64,000 bases of DNA from CAWBAT01 sp046331665 (GTDB lineage: Bacteria; Acidobacteriota; Terriglobia; Versatilivoradales; Versatilivoraceae): positions 62,001 through 126,000 of the forward strand of contig JAXLQK010000014.1 in the NCBI GenBank assembly GCA_046331665.1, read 5' to 3'. This document shows, piece by piece, positions 9,306 to 18,725 of the stretch. The position numbers and the translations under genes are program-made. Below the pieces are notes generated by a model that was not told the DNA's origin, did no database searches, and saw only the letters and a program-made list of their open reading frames with translations. Position 1 is the first letter of the stretch, and each line of letters opens with the position of its first letter.

Positions 9306-10658
9306 ATGTTTGATTTTCTTTCGTTTAACGTGTTGAGCGTCATTTTTGTTTTTGGGACAGTCGTTATCATCCATGAACTTGGCCATTTCATGATGGCCAA
9401 GCTATTCAAGATTCGGGTCGAAGCCTTTGCGGTAGGATTCGGACCCCGCTTGTTCGGGTTTCGCAAGGGTGAAACCGACTATAAGGTCTGCGCCATTCCT
9501 TTGGGGGGCTACGTCAAGATGGCGGGGGAAAACCCGCATGAAGAACTGACCGGAGGGATCGAAGAATTTCTCTCCAGACCGAAGTGGCAGCGGTTTCTCG
9601 TGGCCGTCATGGGCCCGGTCATGAATGTCCTCCTGGCCGTGTTTCTCCTGACGGGAATTTATTATTACAAATTCGAAGAACCGGCCTGGTTGACCCAGCC
9701 CGTTGTCGTCGGAATCGTGGAATACGATTCACCGGGAGAAAAAGTAGGGATTCTTCCCGGCGATCAAATTGTGGCTGTCGCGGGCAAGACAGACCTCAAT
9801 TGGGAGAAATTTGCCCTGGAAGTAGCGACCAGTGCCGGTCGTACTTTAGACCTGGAAATTCTCCGCAACGGGCAGACTCTTCACCAGGAAATCACTCCCG
9901 AAGCACAAGGGAGGCAGCGCGGAGGCTATATCGGAATTTACCCCCTGACCCCTCCTTTTACCTCGCTGATGGTCAAAAATGTGATCAAAGGGAAACCTGC
10001 GGCAGAGGCCGGGATTCTACCCGGTGACAAGATCATCAAAGTCGGTGACGTGGATCTGATCAAATCGGGGAAAGACCTGGCCGATGTCTTGAAAAGAACA
10101 ACCACCGAATCCGTCCTGCTGACGGTCTTGAGAAACGGTCAGGAGATCACTCTCTCGGTCAAGCCCTTTAGTGAAAACGGGCGGCGAATGATCGGCATCG
10201 AGCGCGACCAGACCCAAAAAATGGTGACCGAGAATCTGACGCTCGGCCAGGCCTTCCGTGAGTCAATCAAAAAGAACATTCAATTTACGGGGTTGATCTT
10301 CGACATCTTACAGCGCCTCTTCCGGCGCGAAGTTTCCTTGCGTATGATTGAGGGTCCGATTGGCATTGCCCGCCAATCCGGGCTTGCCGCCAAGAGTGGC
10401 TTTTCGGATCTGCTCTTCCTCATGGCAGCCATCAGTCTGAACCTAGGCATCATGAACCTTCTGCCCATCCCGGTGCTGGATGGCGGCGTCATCGCTATCC
10501 TTCTCCTGGAAACGGTGATGCGGCGAGATTTGAGCTTGGCCACGCGAGAACGCATCACTCAGGTTGGCGTCGTCTTGCTGATACTGCTGGCGGTGGTGGT
10601 TACCTACAACGACATCATCAAATCATTACCCGTATCCATCGAGAAGTACTTCCCCTGA
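9306..10658 (+). CDS. rseP: RseP-type site-2 intramembrane metalloprotease
   Basis: The 450-residue protein is an inner-membrane zinc protease that cleaves anti-sigma factors and other membrane proteins within the bilayer. The zinc motif HELGH lies at residues 23-27 in the first membrane helix. The third ligand region NLLPIPVLDGG is near residue 390. Two PDZ domains lie in the periplasmic part between about residues 115 and 300, each with the GDKI or GDQI carboxylate-binding loop. It is the last gene of the uppS-cdsA-dxr run; the BamA gene that often follows in other phyla is absent. The target anti-sigma factor is not in the window. Confidence 0.94.
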   Translation: MFDFLSFNVLSVIFVFGTVVIIHELGHFMMAKLFKIRVEAFAVGFGPRLFGFRKGETDYKVCAIPLGGYVKMAGENPHEELTGGIEEFLSRPKWQRFLVAVMGPVMNVLLAVFLLTGIYYYKFEEPAWLTQPVVVGIVEYDSPGEKVGILPGDQIVAVAGKTDLNWEKFALEVATSAGRTLDLEILRNGQTLHQEITPEAQGRQRGGYIGIYPLTPPFTSLMVKNVIKGKPAAEAGILPGDKIIKVGDVDLIKSGKDLADVLKRTTTESVLLTVLRNGQEITLSVKPFSENGRRMIGIERDQTQKMVTENLTLGQAFRESIKKNIQFTGLIFDILQRLFRREVSLRMIEGPIGIARQSGLAAKSGFSDLLFLMAAISLNLGIMNLLPIPVLDGGVIAILLLETVMRRDLSLATRERITQVGVVLLILLAVVVTYNDIIKSLPVSIEKYFP

Positions 10659-10719
10659 CCTTTGAACAAAGACTGGCTTCCAGCCTGTCTTGCATTTACC
10701 TCAATATCAAACTTCCCGT

Positions 10720-10744
10720 AGAGGCAGGCTTTCGACCTGCCTCT
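10720..10744. repeat. Perfect 9-bp hairpin in the rseP-ppx gap
   Basis: The arms AGAGGCAGG and CCTGCCTCT pair perfectly around the loop CTTTCGA. There is no run of T after it, so it is not a typical intrinsic terminator. Upstream at about 10673-10690 a related CTGG-CTT-CCAG element occurs. The rest of the 287-base gap (10659-10945) shows no gene. The hairpin may be a dispersed REP-like unit or may end the rseP transcript. Confidence 0.6.
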
Positions 10745-10945
10745 GAACTCCCGCAAGACAAGAGCCTTTGCCTCCCGGCGTTCAATTTCCTTTCGTCTCC
10801 AATGGAATTCATCCACCTCGTCAATCACTTCCCTGTCCGGAGAAAATCATTCGCTTGAGATCCGCAGTTGAACGCATTTCGAACCGTGATACGATAGTTG
10901 CCCGGAGTAAATCCCGGTGAATCAAGATTCAATCTCATTTAAGGA

Positions 10946-12568
10946 ATGGCTTTGACAAGCAACGAGAGTTCCCCTACTGCTTCGGATCAGCATCTGGCAG
11001 CCATCGATATTGGAACCAACTCGGTTCATCTCGTGGTTGTGAAGATCAAGGATTCCCAGCGATTCGAAATTGTCACCCAAGATAAGGAAGTCGTGCGGCT
11101 GGGTTCCGGTTCGAGCGACATGAAGATGTTGCATCCCGAGGCCATGACTCGCGGCATCGAAACATTGAGGCGCTTCCGGCAGATTGCCGAGATTTCCCAG
11201 GCTCCCATTCGTGCGGTGGCGACCAGCGCCGTGCGCGAGGCGCTTAACAAGGACGTTTTCATTCGCCGGGCGAGCGAGGAAGCTGGAGTTGTCATCCAGG
11301 TCATCTCCGGCTTCGAAGAGGCCCGTTTGATTTATCTCGGGGTATTGCAGACCCTTCCCATTTTTGACAAAAAGATCCTCCTGATCGATATCGGCGGCGG
11401 CAGTACCGAATTCCTGGTCGGAAAAGAGGGTGAAGTCATCGATGCGCATAGCCAGAAGATCGGGGCCCTCCGGATCACCAACAGATTTCTGGCAGAAGAT
11501 CCGATCGACCCCAAAAGCGTGAAACAATGCCGCCAGTATGTGAAGGCGTATCTGAACCCGGTCGTTCGCGAGGTCAGACGGCAGGGATTCGAACTGGCTG
11601 TGGGGAGTTCCGGAACGGTCCTAAATGTTGCCCAGATGGTTCAAGCCTTGCGCCAGGAACCTCCCACTCGCCATTTAAGCAACTTCATGTTTACCCGCTC
11701 TGAGCTGTCGGAAGTGCTCAAGATGCTCATCAAGGCGGACACGCTTAAGAAGAGGCAGAAAATCGAGGGATTGGATGCCGGGCGGATGGACATCATTCTC
11801 GGGGGCGCCATCATCCTGGAGCAAATCTTCGAGGAGATGAAGATCGAGTCCATGACGGTGTCGAACTTCGCCCTGCGCGAGGGTGTCATTCTGGACACCA
11901 TGCAAAAAAATCGCCAGGGCACGCTTCACCATTTGACGGACATCCGCTACAAAGGCGTTATTCATCTGGCTGAGAGTTGTCATTATGAGAGGGAGCACGC
12001 CGAGCAGGTCAATCGATTGTCGCAGATGCTCTACGATCAACTCTCAGGCCGTCTCCAGTTGGCCGAGAGCAATCGGGAATATCTGGAAGCCGCCAGTTTG
12101 CTGCACAACGTCGGGTTCTTTATCTCGCACTCGCAGCATCACCGCCATAGTTATTACCTAATCCGGAATTCCGAGTATCTGACCGGATTCACCGACCGCG
12201 AGATTGAAATCATTGCCCAGATCGCCCGCTATCACCGCAAGAGTAACCCCAAGCAGAAGCATGAAGAATTTGCCCGGCTGAGTTCAGACGACCAGAAAAT
12301 CGTCAAACGGCTGGCGGCCATTCTCCGTATTGCCGACCCCTTGAATCGGACTCGCGCGAATCTCGTTCGCAATCTTCAATGCGAGACCCTGGGAAACACT
12401 CTTTTGATTCATGTGGAAGTGATTCCGGGCTCGGATCCCTCTCTGGAGATTTTCTCAGCCGAAACCCGCAAGGACCTGCTTGAAGAACTCCTCGGCATGA
12501 CGGTCGAATTTATCGTCCACGTAGCCTCTTCCGAAATTCTCGTAAGTTCTTCCGTTTCTTCTGGATAG
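10946..12568 (+). CDS. ppx: Ppx/GppA family phosphatase with C-terminal HD-type domain
   Basis: This 540-residue protein belongs to the exopolyphosphatase / guanosine pentaphosphatase family, which removes terminal phosphate from polyphosphate or pppGpp in the cytoplasm. The actin-like ATPase domain shows AAIDIGTNSVHL near residue 20, and DIGGGSTEF and GSSGTVLN further on. From about residue 320 a helical domain follows with AASLLHNVGFFIS and RYHRKSNPK, the HD-type region seen in long Ppx proteins. AAGGA precedes the ATG at 10946. Which of the two substrates it prefers cannot be read from the sequence. Confidence 0.92.
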   Translation: MALTSNESSPTASDQHLAAIDIGTNSVHLVVVKIKDSQRFEIVTQDKEVVRLGSGSSDMKMLHPEAMTRGIETLRRFRQIAEISQAPIRAVATSAVREALNKDVFIRRASEEAGVVIQVISGFEEARLIYLGVLQTLPIFDKKILLIDIGGGSTEFLVGKEGEVIDAHSQKIGALRITNRFLAEDPIDPKSVKQCRQYVKAYLNPVVREVRRQGFELAVGSSGTVLNVAQMVQALRQEPPTRHLSNFMFTRSELSEVLKMLIKADTLKKRQKIEGLDAGRMDIILGGAIILEQIFEEMKIESMTVSNFALREGVILDTMQKNRQGTLHHLTDIRYKGVIHLAESCHYEREHAEQVNRLSQMLYDQLSGRLQLAESNREYLEAASLLHNVGFFISHSQHHRHSYYLIRNSEYLTGFTDREIEIIAQIARYHRKSNPKQKHEEFARLSSDDQKIVKRLAAILRIADPLNRTRANLVRNLQCETLGNTLLIHVEVIPGSDPSLEIFSAETRKDLLEELLGMTVEFIVHVASSEILVSSSVSSG

Positions 12569-12619
12569 TACCCCTCTTACCGGCCATTCAAAAGCCATTG
12601 CATTTTTGGAAAACTTCTG

Positions 12620-12650
12620 CTGGCCAAAGGGATAAGAAGGTGTGTATGAT
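12620..12650 (+). promoter_or_regulatory. Possible promoter of the OmpH gene
   Basis: TATGAT at about 12645-12650 resembles a -10 box. TGGCCA, about 18 bases upstream, is a poor -35 match. It lies just before the ompH leader, after the ppx stop. The call rests only on similarity to the sigma-70 consensus. Confidence 0.3.
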
Positions 12651-12703
12651 ACACCGGTTTGGGCGCCGGTTGCCCGTATTCTAAACATGGTCGAGGAGCC
12701 ACG

Positions 12704-13288
12704 ATGTTGATTAAAAGGATCTATTTACCGGTATTCATAGGGGCTTTGCTGGCGATGCCCCTGGGCTTGAGGGCCGATGGGAAAATCGGACTCATCAACG
12801 TCATGAAAGTCATGGCGGAATGCAGTGAAGGAAAGCAAACCCTGGGAGATTTTCAAAAGAAAGTAGAACTTAAGAAATCGGAACTCGAAAAGAAGACTCA
12901 AGAGATCCAGGAACTTCAGAAGCAGTTACAAAGCCAGTCGCGAACATTAAACGACGAATCGCGAGCGGCGCTGGCCAAGAACATTGAAACTAAATCCACG
13001 GAATTACAGCGTGCCCAAGACGACGCCCAGAAGGAATTCGGCGCGCTCCAGAATGAAATTCTGCAGAAGCTGGGAAACAAGATTGCCCCCGTGGTTCAGC
13101 AGTATGCCAAAGACAATACCTTTTCCATCATTGTGGACTCCTCCAACCAAAACAGCCAGGTGATCTATTTCGATCCGGCCATCGATATCACCGACGACAT
13201 CATCAAGAAAGTGGATGCCAGCTCGACGACAACCTCGACTCCGGTTCCAGCGGCGGTTCCAACGACTCCCGCCAACAAGCCGAAGTAA
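12704..13288 (+). CDS. OmpH/Skp-family periplasmic chaperone
   Basis: The 194-residue product has a signal peptide (LIKRIYLPVFIGALLAMPLG, cut near RADG) and the start of the mature Skp fold, KIGLINVMKVM. It then has a long lysine- and glutamate-rich coiled coil (about residues 55-120) forming the tentacles, and a C-terminal strand region with DNTFSIIVDSS. Skp keeps outer membrane proteins soluble on the way to the BAM complex. I start at the ATG at 12704, which has GAGGAGCC upstream, because the signal peptide begins there. The threonine- and proline-rich tail is an extra feature. In many bacteria this gene sits beside bamA; here it follows ppx. Confidence 0.88.
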   Translation: MLIKRIYLPVFIGALLAMPLGLRADGKIGLINVMKVMAECSEGKQTLGDFQKKVELKKSELEKKTQEIQELQKQLQSQSRTLNDESRAALAKNIETKSTELQRAQDDAQKEFGALQNEILQKLGNKIAPVVQQYAKDNTFSIIVDSSNQNSQVIYFDPAIDITDDIIKKVDASSTTTSTPVPAAVPTTPANKPK

Positions 13289-13375
13289 GCTGCCTGCCAG
13301 TGAGCGCGAAAGGCTGAGTCTCATCGACCTCCCTCCGGGGTGGGGCTCAGCATTGCTTGAAGTCAACTGAATCTT

Positions 13376-13837
13376 ATGGTTCCTCTGGATTCCCCGTCTC
13401 CTGCCCAAAATCCTGCCCACCATTGGATCGACACGGAAGTTCGTGTGCGCTACGCGGAAACCGATCAAATGGGGATCGCCTATTACTCGAATTATCTGGT
13501 CTGGTTTGAAGTGGGCCGCGGAGAATACTGCCGCCAGCGGGGTTTCGTCTACCGTGACTTCGAGAAGGAGAACGAAGCCCATCTGGCCGTAGCTGAAGCT
13601 CAGTGCCGCTATCACAGCCCTGCCCGTTATGACGATCTGCTCGTGATTCGCACCCGCGTTCCGGAATTTCGCAAACGAACCGTTCGCTTTGAATATGAAA
13701 TTCTGAAAAAAGAAGACAACACCTTGGTCGCCACCGGTTGGACACTCCATGTCATCCTGGACAAGAACGGCAAGATGAAATCTTTCCCACAAGAGTACGT
13801 CCGCTTTCTGAAAGCCGAGGAAATTTCCGAACCGTAG
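13376..13837 (+). CDS. Acyl-CoA thioesterase, YbgC/FadM hotdog family
   Basis: The 153-residue protein has the 4-hydroxybenzoyl-CoA thioesterase type of hotdog fold. The active-site helix region RYAETDQMGIAYYSNYLVW contains the catalytic aspartate. The typical HSPARYDD and RTVRFEYEI strands follow. Proteins of this family hydrolyse short or medium acyl-CoA or acyl-ACP; the natural substrate is unknown here. About 20 proline-rich residues precede the conserved start, so a later start cannot be excluded. It lies alone between ompH and the histidine cluster. Confidence 0.88.
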   Translation: MVPLDSPSPAQNPAHHWIDTEVRVRYAETDQMGIAYYSNYLVWFEVGRGEYCRQRGFVYRDFEKENEAHLAVAEAQCRYHSPARYDDLLVIRTRVPEFRKRTVRFEYEILKKEDNTLVATGWTLHVILDKNGKMKSFPQEYVRFLKAEEISEP

Positions 13838-13916
13838 TCCTCTCATTTTCCCGAACTCGCGCATCTGCTTTGCTTCCTTCCATTTGATTTGCGATAATTT
13901 CGGGAGGCGGGCTGCC

Positions 13917-15437
13917 ATGCGTTCCACACTTCCCCTTACCGGAAATGATCTGACGATCAAAGATTTCGCGAAGGTCGTTTATGACGGGATGGCGGTGCGC
14001 CTGTCTCCGTCAGCTAAACGCCAGATGGAACAATCCCATCGCCTTGTCGAGCAACTGGCTTGTCTTCATCAGCCGGTCTACGGGGTCAACACCGGATTCG
14101 GAAAGCTCAGCGACGTGCCGATCAGCCCTGCGGAAATTGAAGCCTTGCAGTTAAATCTGGTCCGCAGTCATGCCTGCGGCGTCGGGCCGCCGCTTTCCGA
14201 AGCGGAGACTCGTGGGATCATGCTCTGCCGCGCCAATGTCCTTGCCAAAGGGTATTGTGGCTGCCGTCCGGAGGTGGCCACTCAACTCATCGGACTGCTC
14301 AATCACAAAGTCCACCCTGTCATTCCCAGCCAGGGATCGGTCGGCGCCAGCGGAGATTTGGCGCCGCTTGCTCACCTGGCCCTCGTTCTGGGGGGTGAAG
14401 GGGTGGCAAGGGTTGGCTCCAGACGAGTGAAAGGTCGAGAAGCCCTCAGGCAGGTCCGTCTCAAACCGTTAAAGCTGGGCCCCAAGGAGGGCATCTCGCT
14501 CTTGAACGGGACTCAGGCCATGTTGAGCCTGGGCATTCTCTCGCTTCTCTCCGCCGAAACTCTGGTGAATACCGCGGATGCAGCCACCGCGCTTTCGCTG
14601 GATGCGCTCAAAGGCACGCCGGTCGCTTATGATGAGAAAATCCATGCCCTGCGCCCTTTTCCCGGTCAGATTGCCACCGCGGCCAACCTGCGACGACTCA
14701 GTGCCGGGAGCGAGATCCGTGAATCCCATCGCGGTTGCAGAAAAATCCAGGATGCCTATAGTTTGCGTTGTGCGCCACAGGTACACGGCTCGGTTCGTGA
14801 AACGCTGGCTTTTACCCGGCGAACCTTCGAAATTGAGCTGAATGCCGCGACTGATAATCCCCTGGTTTTTCCCAGGGAAAAGGAAATTTTATCGGGTGGC
14901 AATTTTCACGGACAGCCCCTGGCCATGGCGCTGGATTTTATGGCGATTGCCTTGACGGAACTGGGAAGTATCTCGGAGCGGCGCATTGAGCGCTTGATTA
15001 ACCCTGAATATGGCGATTTGCCACCCTTTCTCGCGAGCGACCCTGGAGTTCACTCCGGATTCATGATGCTGCAGGTGACGGCCGCGGCGTTGACTTCGGA
15101 GTGCAAAGTTCTGGCGCATCCCGCTTCGGTGGATTCCATCCCCACTTCGGGGAATAAAGAAGATCACGTCAGCATGGGGATGGGAGCCGCCTTGAAACTA
15201 CGTCAGGTAATGCAAAACGTGCGCCGGATTCTCGCCATCGAACTGCTCTGCGGGGCCCAAGGAATTGAATTTCTGGCCCCGCTCAAGCCCGGGCCGGGAG
15301 TGCAGAAGGTCTATCGACTCATCCGAGAGGTTTCAGCCACCGTACGTAAGGATCGCTCCCTGGCCAATGACATTGAAGCCGTCAGCCGAAGAATCGAGGA
15401 AGGCGCCTTTGCCAGGATCCTGGACCATCTGCCTTGA
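13917..15437 (+). CDS. hutH: Histidine ammonia-lyase
   Basis: HutH removes ammonia from L-histidine to give trans-urocanate. The 506-residue protein carries Ala-Ser-Gly at residues 144-146 within SVGASGDLAPL, the tripeptide that cyclises into the MIO cofactor. GVNTGFGKL near residue 57 and the C-terminal GNKEDHVSMG region also match. The ATG at 13917 fits the start of homology; an upstream in-frame codon at 13884 would add 11 unrelated residues. It opens the histidine degradation cluster and is followed 87 bases later by hutU. Confidence 0.96.
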   Translation: MRSTLPLTGNDLTIKDFAKVVYDGMAVRLSPSAKRQMEQSHRLVEQLACLHQPVYGVNTGFGKLSDVPISPAEIEALQLNLVRSHACGVGPPLSEAETRGIMLCRANVLAKGYCGCRPEVATQLIGLLNHKVHPVIPSQGSVGASGDLAPLAHLALVLGGEGVARVGSRRVKGREALRQVRLKPLKLGPKEGISLLNGTQAMLSLGILSLLSAETLVNTADAATALSLDALKGTPVAYDEKIHALRPFPGQIATAANLRRLSAGSEIRESHRGCRKIQDAYSLRCAPQVHGSVRETLAFTRRTFEIELNAATDNPLVFPREKEILSGGNFHGQPLAMALDFMAIALTELGSISERRIERLINPEYGDLPPFLASDPGVHSGFMMLQVTAAALTSECKVLAHPASVDSIPTSGNKEDHVSMGMGAALKLRQVMQNVRRILAIELLCGAQGIEFLAPLKPGPGVQKVYRLIREVSATVRKDRSLANDIEAVSRRIEEGAFARILDHLP

Positions 15438-15524
15438 AATGGAATGGACCCGCAGGCTTCTCGCGGATCTCCAGGTGCCTCCAAGGTCATCTTCCTTCAA
15501 ATCCCCCGGTCGGTGACACAAACC

Positions 15525-17192
15525 ATGAATGACTATCAACCCATTCAAGCCCCGCGTGGTTCCCACCGCACCTGCAAGAGCTGGCATCAGGAAGCGGCTT
15601 TGCGGATGCTGATGAACAATGTCGATGAAACCGTGGCCGAAAACGCCGCGCAATTGGTCGTCTACGGAGGGACAGGAAAGGCGGCCCGCAATTGGGAATG
15701 CTTTCATGCCATCTGTCGCGCCCTGACGGATCTGGAAAATGACGAGACGCTCTGTGTCCAGTCCGGAAAGCCCGTGGGGGTTTTCAAAACCCATGAGTAT
15801 GCGCCGCGCGTCCTGATCGCTAACTCGAATCTGGTCGGCCACTGGGCACATTGGGACGAATTTCGCCGGCTCGAAGATCTGGGCCTCATCATGTATGGCC
15901 AGATGACCGCGGGCAGTTGGATCTACATTGGGTCGCAAGGCATCGTGCAGGGAACGTTTGAGACTTTTGCCGCGGCCGCGCGCCAGCATTTTGGGGAGAA
16001 TTTGCAGGGCCGGCTGGTGGTCTCGGGCGGGATGGGCGGCATGGGAGGAGCGCAACCGCTGGCCGCCACCATGAACGGAGCCGTCTTCCTGGGAATCGAA
16101 GTCGATTCGCGAAAAATTGAAAGACGCGTGCGCACCGGCTATTGCGATGTGATGGCCGAGAATTTGGACGATGCTTTACGCCGTGCAGAACAGGCCCGTC
16201 AGGCGGGTCAGGCTCTTTCCATCGGCGTACCTGGCAATTGTGCCGATCTGTTGCCCGAACTTGTTCGCCGCGATATTGTGCCCGATTTGCTTACCGATCA
16301 GACCAGCGCTCATGACCCGCTCAACGGGTACATCCCCCACCACTTCACTTTGGAAGAGGCCCTGAATTTGCGACGGCAGAATCCGAAGGAATACGTGAAG
16401 CACTCCATGCAATCCATCGCCACTCACGTGCAGGCGATGCTGGATCTGCAGAAAAAAGGAGCCGTCACTTTCGATTACGGGAATAATATCCGGACCTTTG
16501 CCTATGAAGCCGGAATCCGGAATGCTTACGACTTCCCCGGCTTCATCCCGGCCTATATCCGGCCGCTTTTTTGTGAAGGCCGCGGCCCGTTCCGCTGGGT
16601 GGCGCTTTCCGGAAACCCCAGGGATATTGCCCTGACAGATCAATTGGTGCTGGAGCTCTTCCCGGAAGACGACGTCTTGAGACGCTGGATTCCACTCGCT
16701 CAGAAAAAAGTGGCTTTTCAGGGACTGCCGGCCCGCATCTGCTGGCTGGGTTATGGGGAGCGCGCCAGGCTGGGAGAACGGATGAATGACCTGGTCGCAC
16801 GCGGGACTCTGCAGGCACCGATCGTCATTGGCAGAGACCATCTCGACTGCGGATCGGTGGCTTCGCCCTATCGCGAAACCGAGGGGATGCTGGATGGGAG
16901 CGATGCCATCGCCGACTGGCCCCTTTTGAATGCTCTACTCAATACAGCCTCGGGTGCCAGCTGGGTTTCCTTCCATCACGGCGGCGGCGTGGGCATCGGC
17001 TATTCCCTGCATGCCGGTCAGGTCACCGTGGCCGATGGCTCCCCGGAAATGATCCCCCGACTTCGCCGCGTGCTCGACAACGATCCCGGACTCGGCATTG
17101 TCAGGCATGCCGACGCCGGATACAAACAGGCCGTCGAAAGCGCCCGTCGGCACCAGATCCAATTGCCGATGTTTCCCAATTCGGCAGGCTAG
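15525..17192 (+). CDS. hutU: Urocanate hydratase
   Basis: HutU hydrates urocanate to imidazolonepropionate with a tightly bound NAD. The 555-residue protein has the N-terminal YGGTGKAARNWE, the NAD-binding SGGMGGMGGAQP segment, and the C-terminal GRDHLDCGSVASPYRE with the conserved cysteine region. The start at 15525 (ATGAATGAC) matches normal length; an in-frame codon at 15444 would add 27 residues without family similarity. It is followed by a convergent small zinc-ribbon gene, so transcription of hutI probably restarts downstream. Confidence 0.96.
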   Translation: MNDYQPIQAPRGSHRTCKSWHQEAALRMLMNNVDETVAENAAQLVVYGGTGKAARNWECFHAICRALTDLENDETLCVQSGKPVGVFKTHEYAPRVLIANSNLVGHWAHWDEFRRLEDLGLIMYGQMTAGSWIYIGSQGIVQGTFETFAAAARQHFGENLQGRLVVSGGMGGMGGAQPLAATMNGAVFLGIEVDSRKIERRVRTGYCDVMAENLDDALRRAEQARQAGQALSIGVPGNCADLLPELVRRDIVPDLLTDQTSAHDPLNGYIPHHFTLEEALNLRRQNPKEYVKHSMQSIATHVQAMLDLQKKGAVTFDYGNNIRTFAYEAGIRNAYDFPGFIPAYIRPLFCEGRGPFRWVALSGNPRDIALTDQLVLELFPEDDVLRRWIPLAQKKVAFQGLPARICWLGYGERARLGERMNDLVARGTLQAPIVIGRDHLDCGSVASPYRETEGMLDGSDAIADWPLLNALLNTASGASWVSFHHGGGVGIGYSLHAGQVTVADGSPEMIPRLRRVLDNDPGLGIVRHADAGYKQAVESARRHQIQLPMFPNSAG

Positions 17193-17204
17193 GACGTCCT
17201 GTCC

Positions 17205-17369
17205 TCAACTCTTTTTGGAAGTCACGGCATAGAAGGCGGCCAATTGTTGTTCGACCTTTTTACTGCCGCATTTCGGACATTTGAGTTTGGCCTTATCGTG
17301 ATCAGAGACTGTCAATGTCAGTGAAAATTTCTTATGGCAATCGAGGCATTCATAGTCGTAAGCGGGCAT
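17205..17369 (-). CDS. FmdB-type zinc-ribbon small protein
   Basis: A 54-residue reading frame starts at 17369 after a strong AAGGAGG site and ends with TGA at 17205. The peptide begins MPAYDYECLDCHKKF and has a second pair in CPKCGSKK, giving the two CxxC pairs of the FmdB/YfmD zinc ribbon family. Such proteins are small and of uncertain role; some are regulators. It lies on the minus strand between hutU and hutI, back to front relative to the pathway genes and divergent from hutI. The spacing and coding sense are good. Its link to histidine metabolism is only positional. Confidence 0.85.
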   Translation of the reverse strand: MPAYDYECLDCHKKFSLTLTVSDHDKAKLKCPKCGSKKVEQQLAAFYAVTSKKS

Positions 17370-17439
17370 GACCTTTTCCTCCTTTTTTGACAGTTCCTTA
17401 CATTTAATTTAGGTAACCTCTTTGCACTAGTCAACCCCC

Positions 17440-18699
17440 ATGGATCTCCTCATTTCACCTTGCAGACAACTTCTAACCTTGAGCGGCCCGTCCACTCCGC
17501 GCAAAGGATCAGTCCGCGAAGAACTCGGGATCATTGACGGCGGGGCGGTGTGGATTGCAGGCCAAGTCATTAAACGGGTGGGCACGGCGGATCAGGTTAA
17601 TGCGGAAGTAGGCGGAAAACCCGTGCGCCACATTTCCGCTGAACATTGCGTCGTTCTGCCGGGGTTTGTGGACAGCCATACGCATCCGATTTTTGAACGC
17701 CCGCGAGACCGGGATTACGAATGGAGAATTCGTGGCAGCACTTATCAGGAAATAGCCCAGATGGGAGGAGGGATTCTAAGCAGCGTGCGCGCCGTCAGAG
17801 AGTCCAGTCCCCGACAGCTCTTCGATCTAGCCAGGAGACGGTTGCCGCGTTTTCTCGAACATGGAACAACCACAGTCGAGTGCAAGAGCGGTTATGGCCT
17901 GAGCCTTGAAGAAGAGCTCAAGTTATTGCAGGTAATTCGCGACCTGGGAAACGAACTTCCATTGGAGCTCGTCCCCACCTTCCTCGGCGCTCATGAAATC
18001 CCCGAAGAATTTCGCCACCGAAAGGAAGACTATGTGGAACTCGTGAGCAAGGTGATGATCCCGGAAGTGGCTTCCCGAAAATTGGCTCAATTCTGCGATT
18101 GTTTTGTCGAGGAGCACGTGTTTCCACCAAGCGCTGCCAAAAAGATCCTGGAAGCCGCCCGGGCTCACGGCATGAAAATCAAACTGCATGCCGATCAGCT
18201 CAAGCGTTCCGGAGCCACCTTGCTGGGTGTTGAGATGGAGGCTGTTTCCATCGATCACCTGGAACAAATCGATGCGTCTGATATCCAGGCACTGGCCCAT
18301 TCGCACACGCTGGCCACACTTCTCCCCGGCTCAGTATTTCATCTGGGCTCTTCTCAATATCCCCCTGCCCGGGCTTTACTGGACGCGGAGGTGCCCGTAG
18401 CTCTGGCCACCGACTTCAATCCGGGAACTTCGCCAACCCTCAATATGCAGATGATTCTTTCCATCGCCTGTACGCAAATGCGGATGACTCCGGCCGAAGC
18501 GATGGTTTCGGCCACCGTCAATGGGGCGCATGCTCTGGGGATGGCTGATCGCATCGGCTCGATCGAGGCGGGAAAACAGGCAGACCTTTGTGTAATGGAC
18601 GTTGCGCATTTCTCTCAAATCCCTTACTTTTTCGGAATGAATCATTGCGTGATGACCATCAAGAAAGGAGAGATTGTCTACCAGCGCCGCGAGGGATGA
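17440..18699 (+). CDS. hutI: Imidazolonepropionase
   Basis: HutI opens the ring of imidazolonepropionate to give N-formimino-L-glutamate. The 419-residue amidohydrolase has the metal-binding VDSHTHPIF near residue 75, HADQLKRSGA with a further ligand, and ALATDFNPGTSPT with the catalytic aspartate late in the barrel. The ATG at 17440 yields the standard length. It is 71 bases from the divergent FmdB-like gene, so that short gap must hold promoters for both. ftcD begins 26 bases after its stop. Confidence 0.95.
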   Translation: MDLLISPCRQLLTLSGPSTPRKGSVREELGIIDGGAVWIAGQVIKRVGTADQVNAEVGGKPVRHISAEHCVVLPGFVDSHTHPIFERPRDRDYEWRIRGSTYQEIAQMGGGILSSVRAVRESSPRQLFDLARRRLPRFLEHGTTTVECKSGYGLSLEEELKLLQVIRDLGNELPLELVPTFLGAHEIPEEFRHRKEDYVELVSKVMIPEVASRKLAQFCDCFVEEHVFPPSAAKKILEAARAHGMKIKLHADQLKRSGATLLGVEMEAVSIDHLEQIDASDIQALAHSHTLATLLPGSVFHLGSSQYPPARALLDAEVPVALATDFNPGTSPTLNMQMILSIACTQMRMTPAEAMVSATVNGAHALGMADRIGSIEAGKQADLCVMDVAHFSQIPYFFGMNHCVMTIKKGEIVYQRREG

Positions 18700-18725
18700 T
18701 ACTCTCGAGGCAGACAAACACGGTC

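Noticed and set aside
13004..13960. A 318-codon minus-strand frame across ompH and the thioesterase
   Set aside because: It runs opposite two recognised genes and has no recognisable domain.
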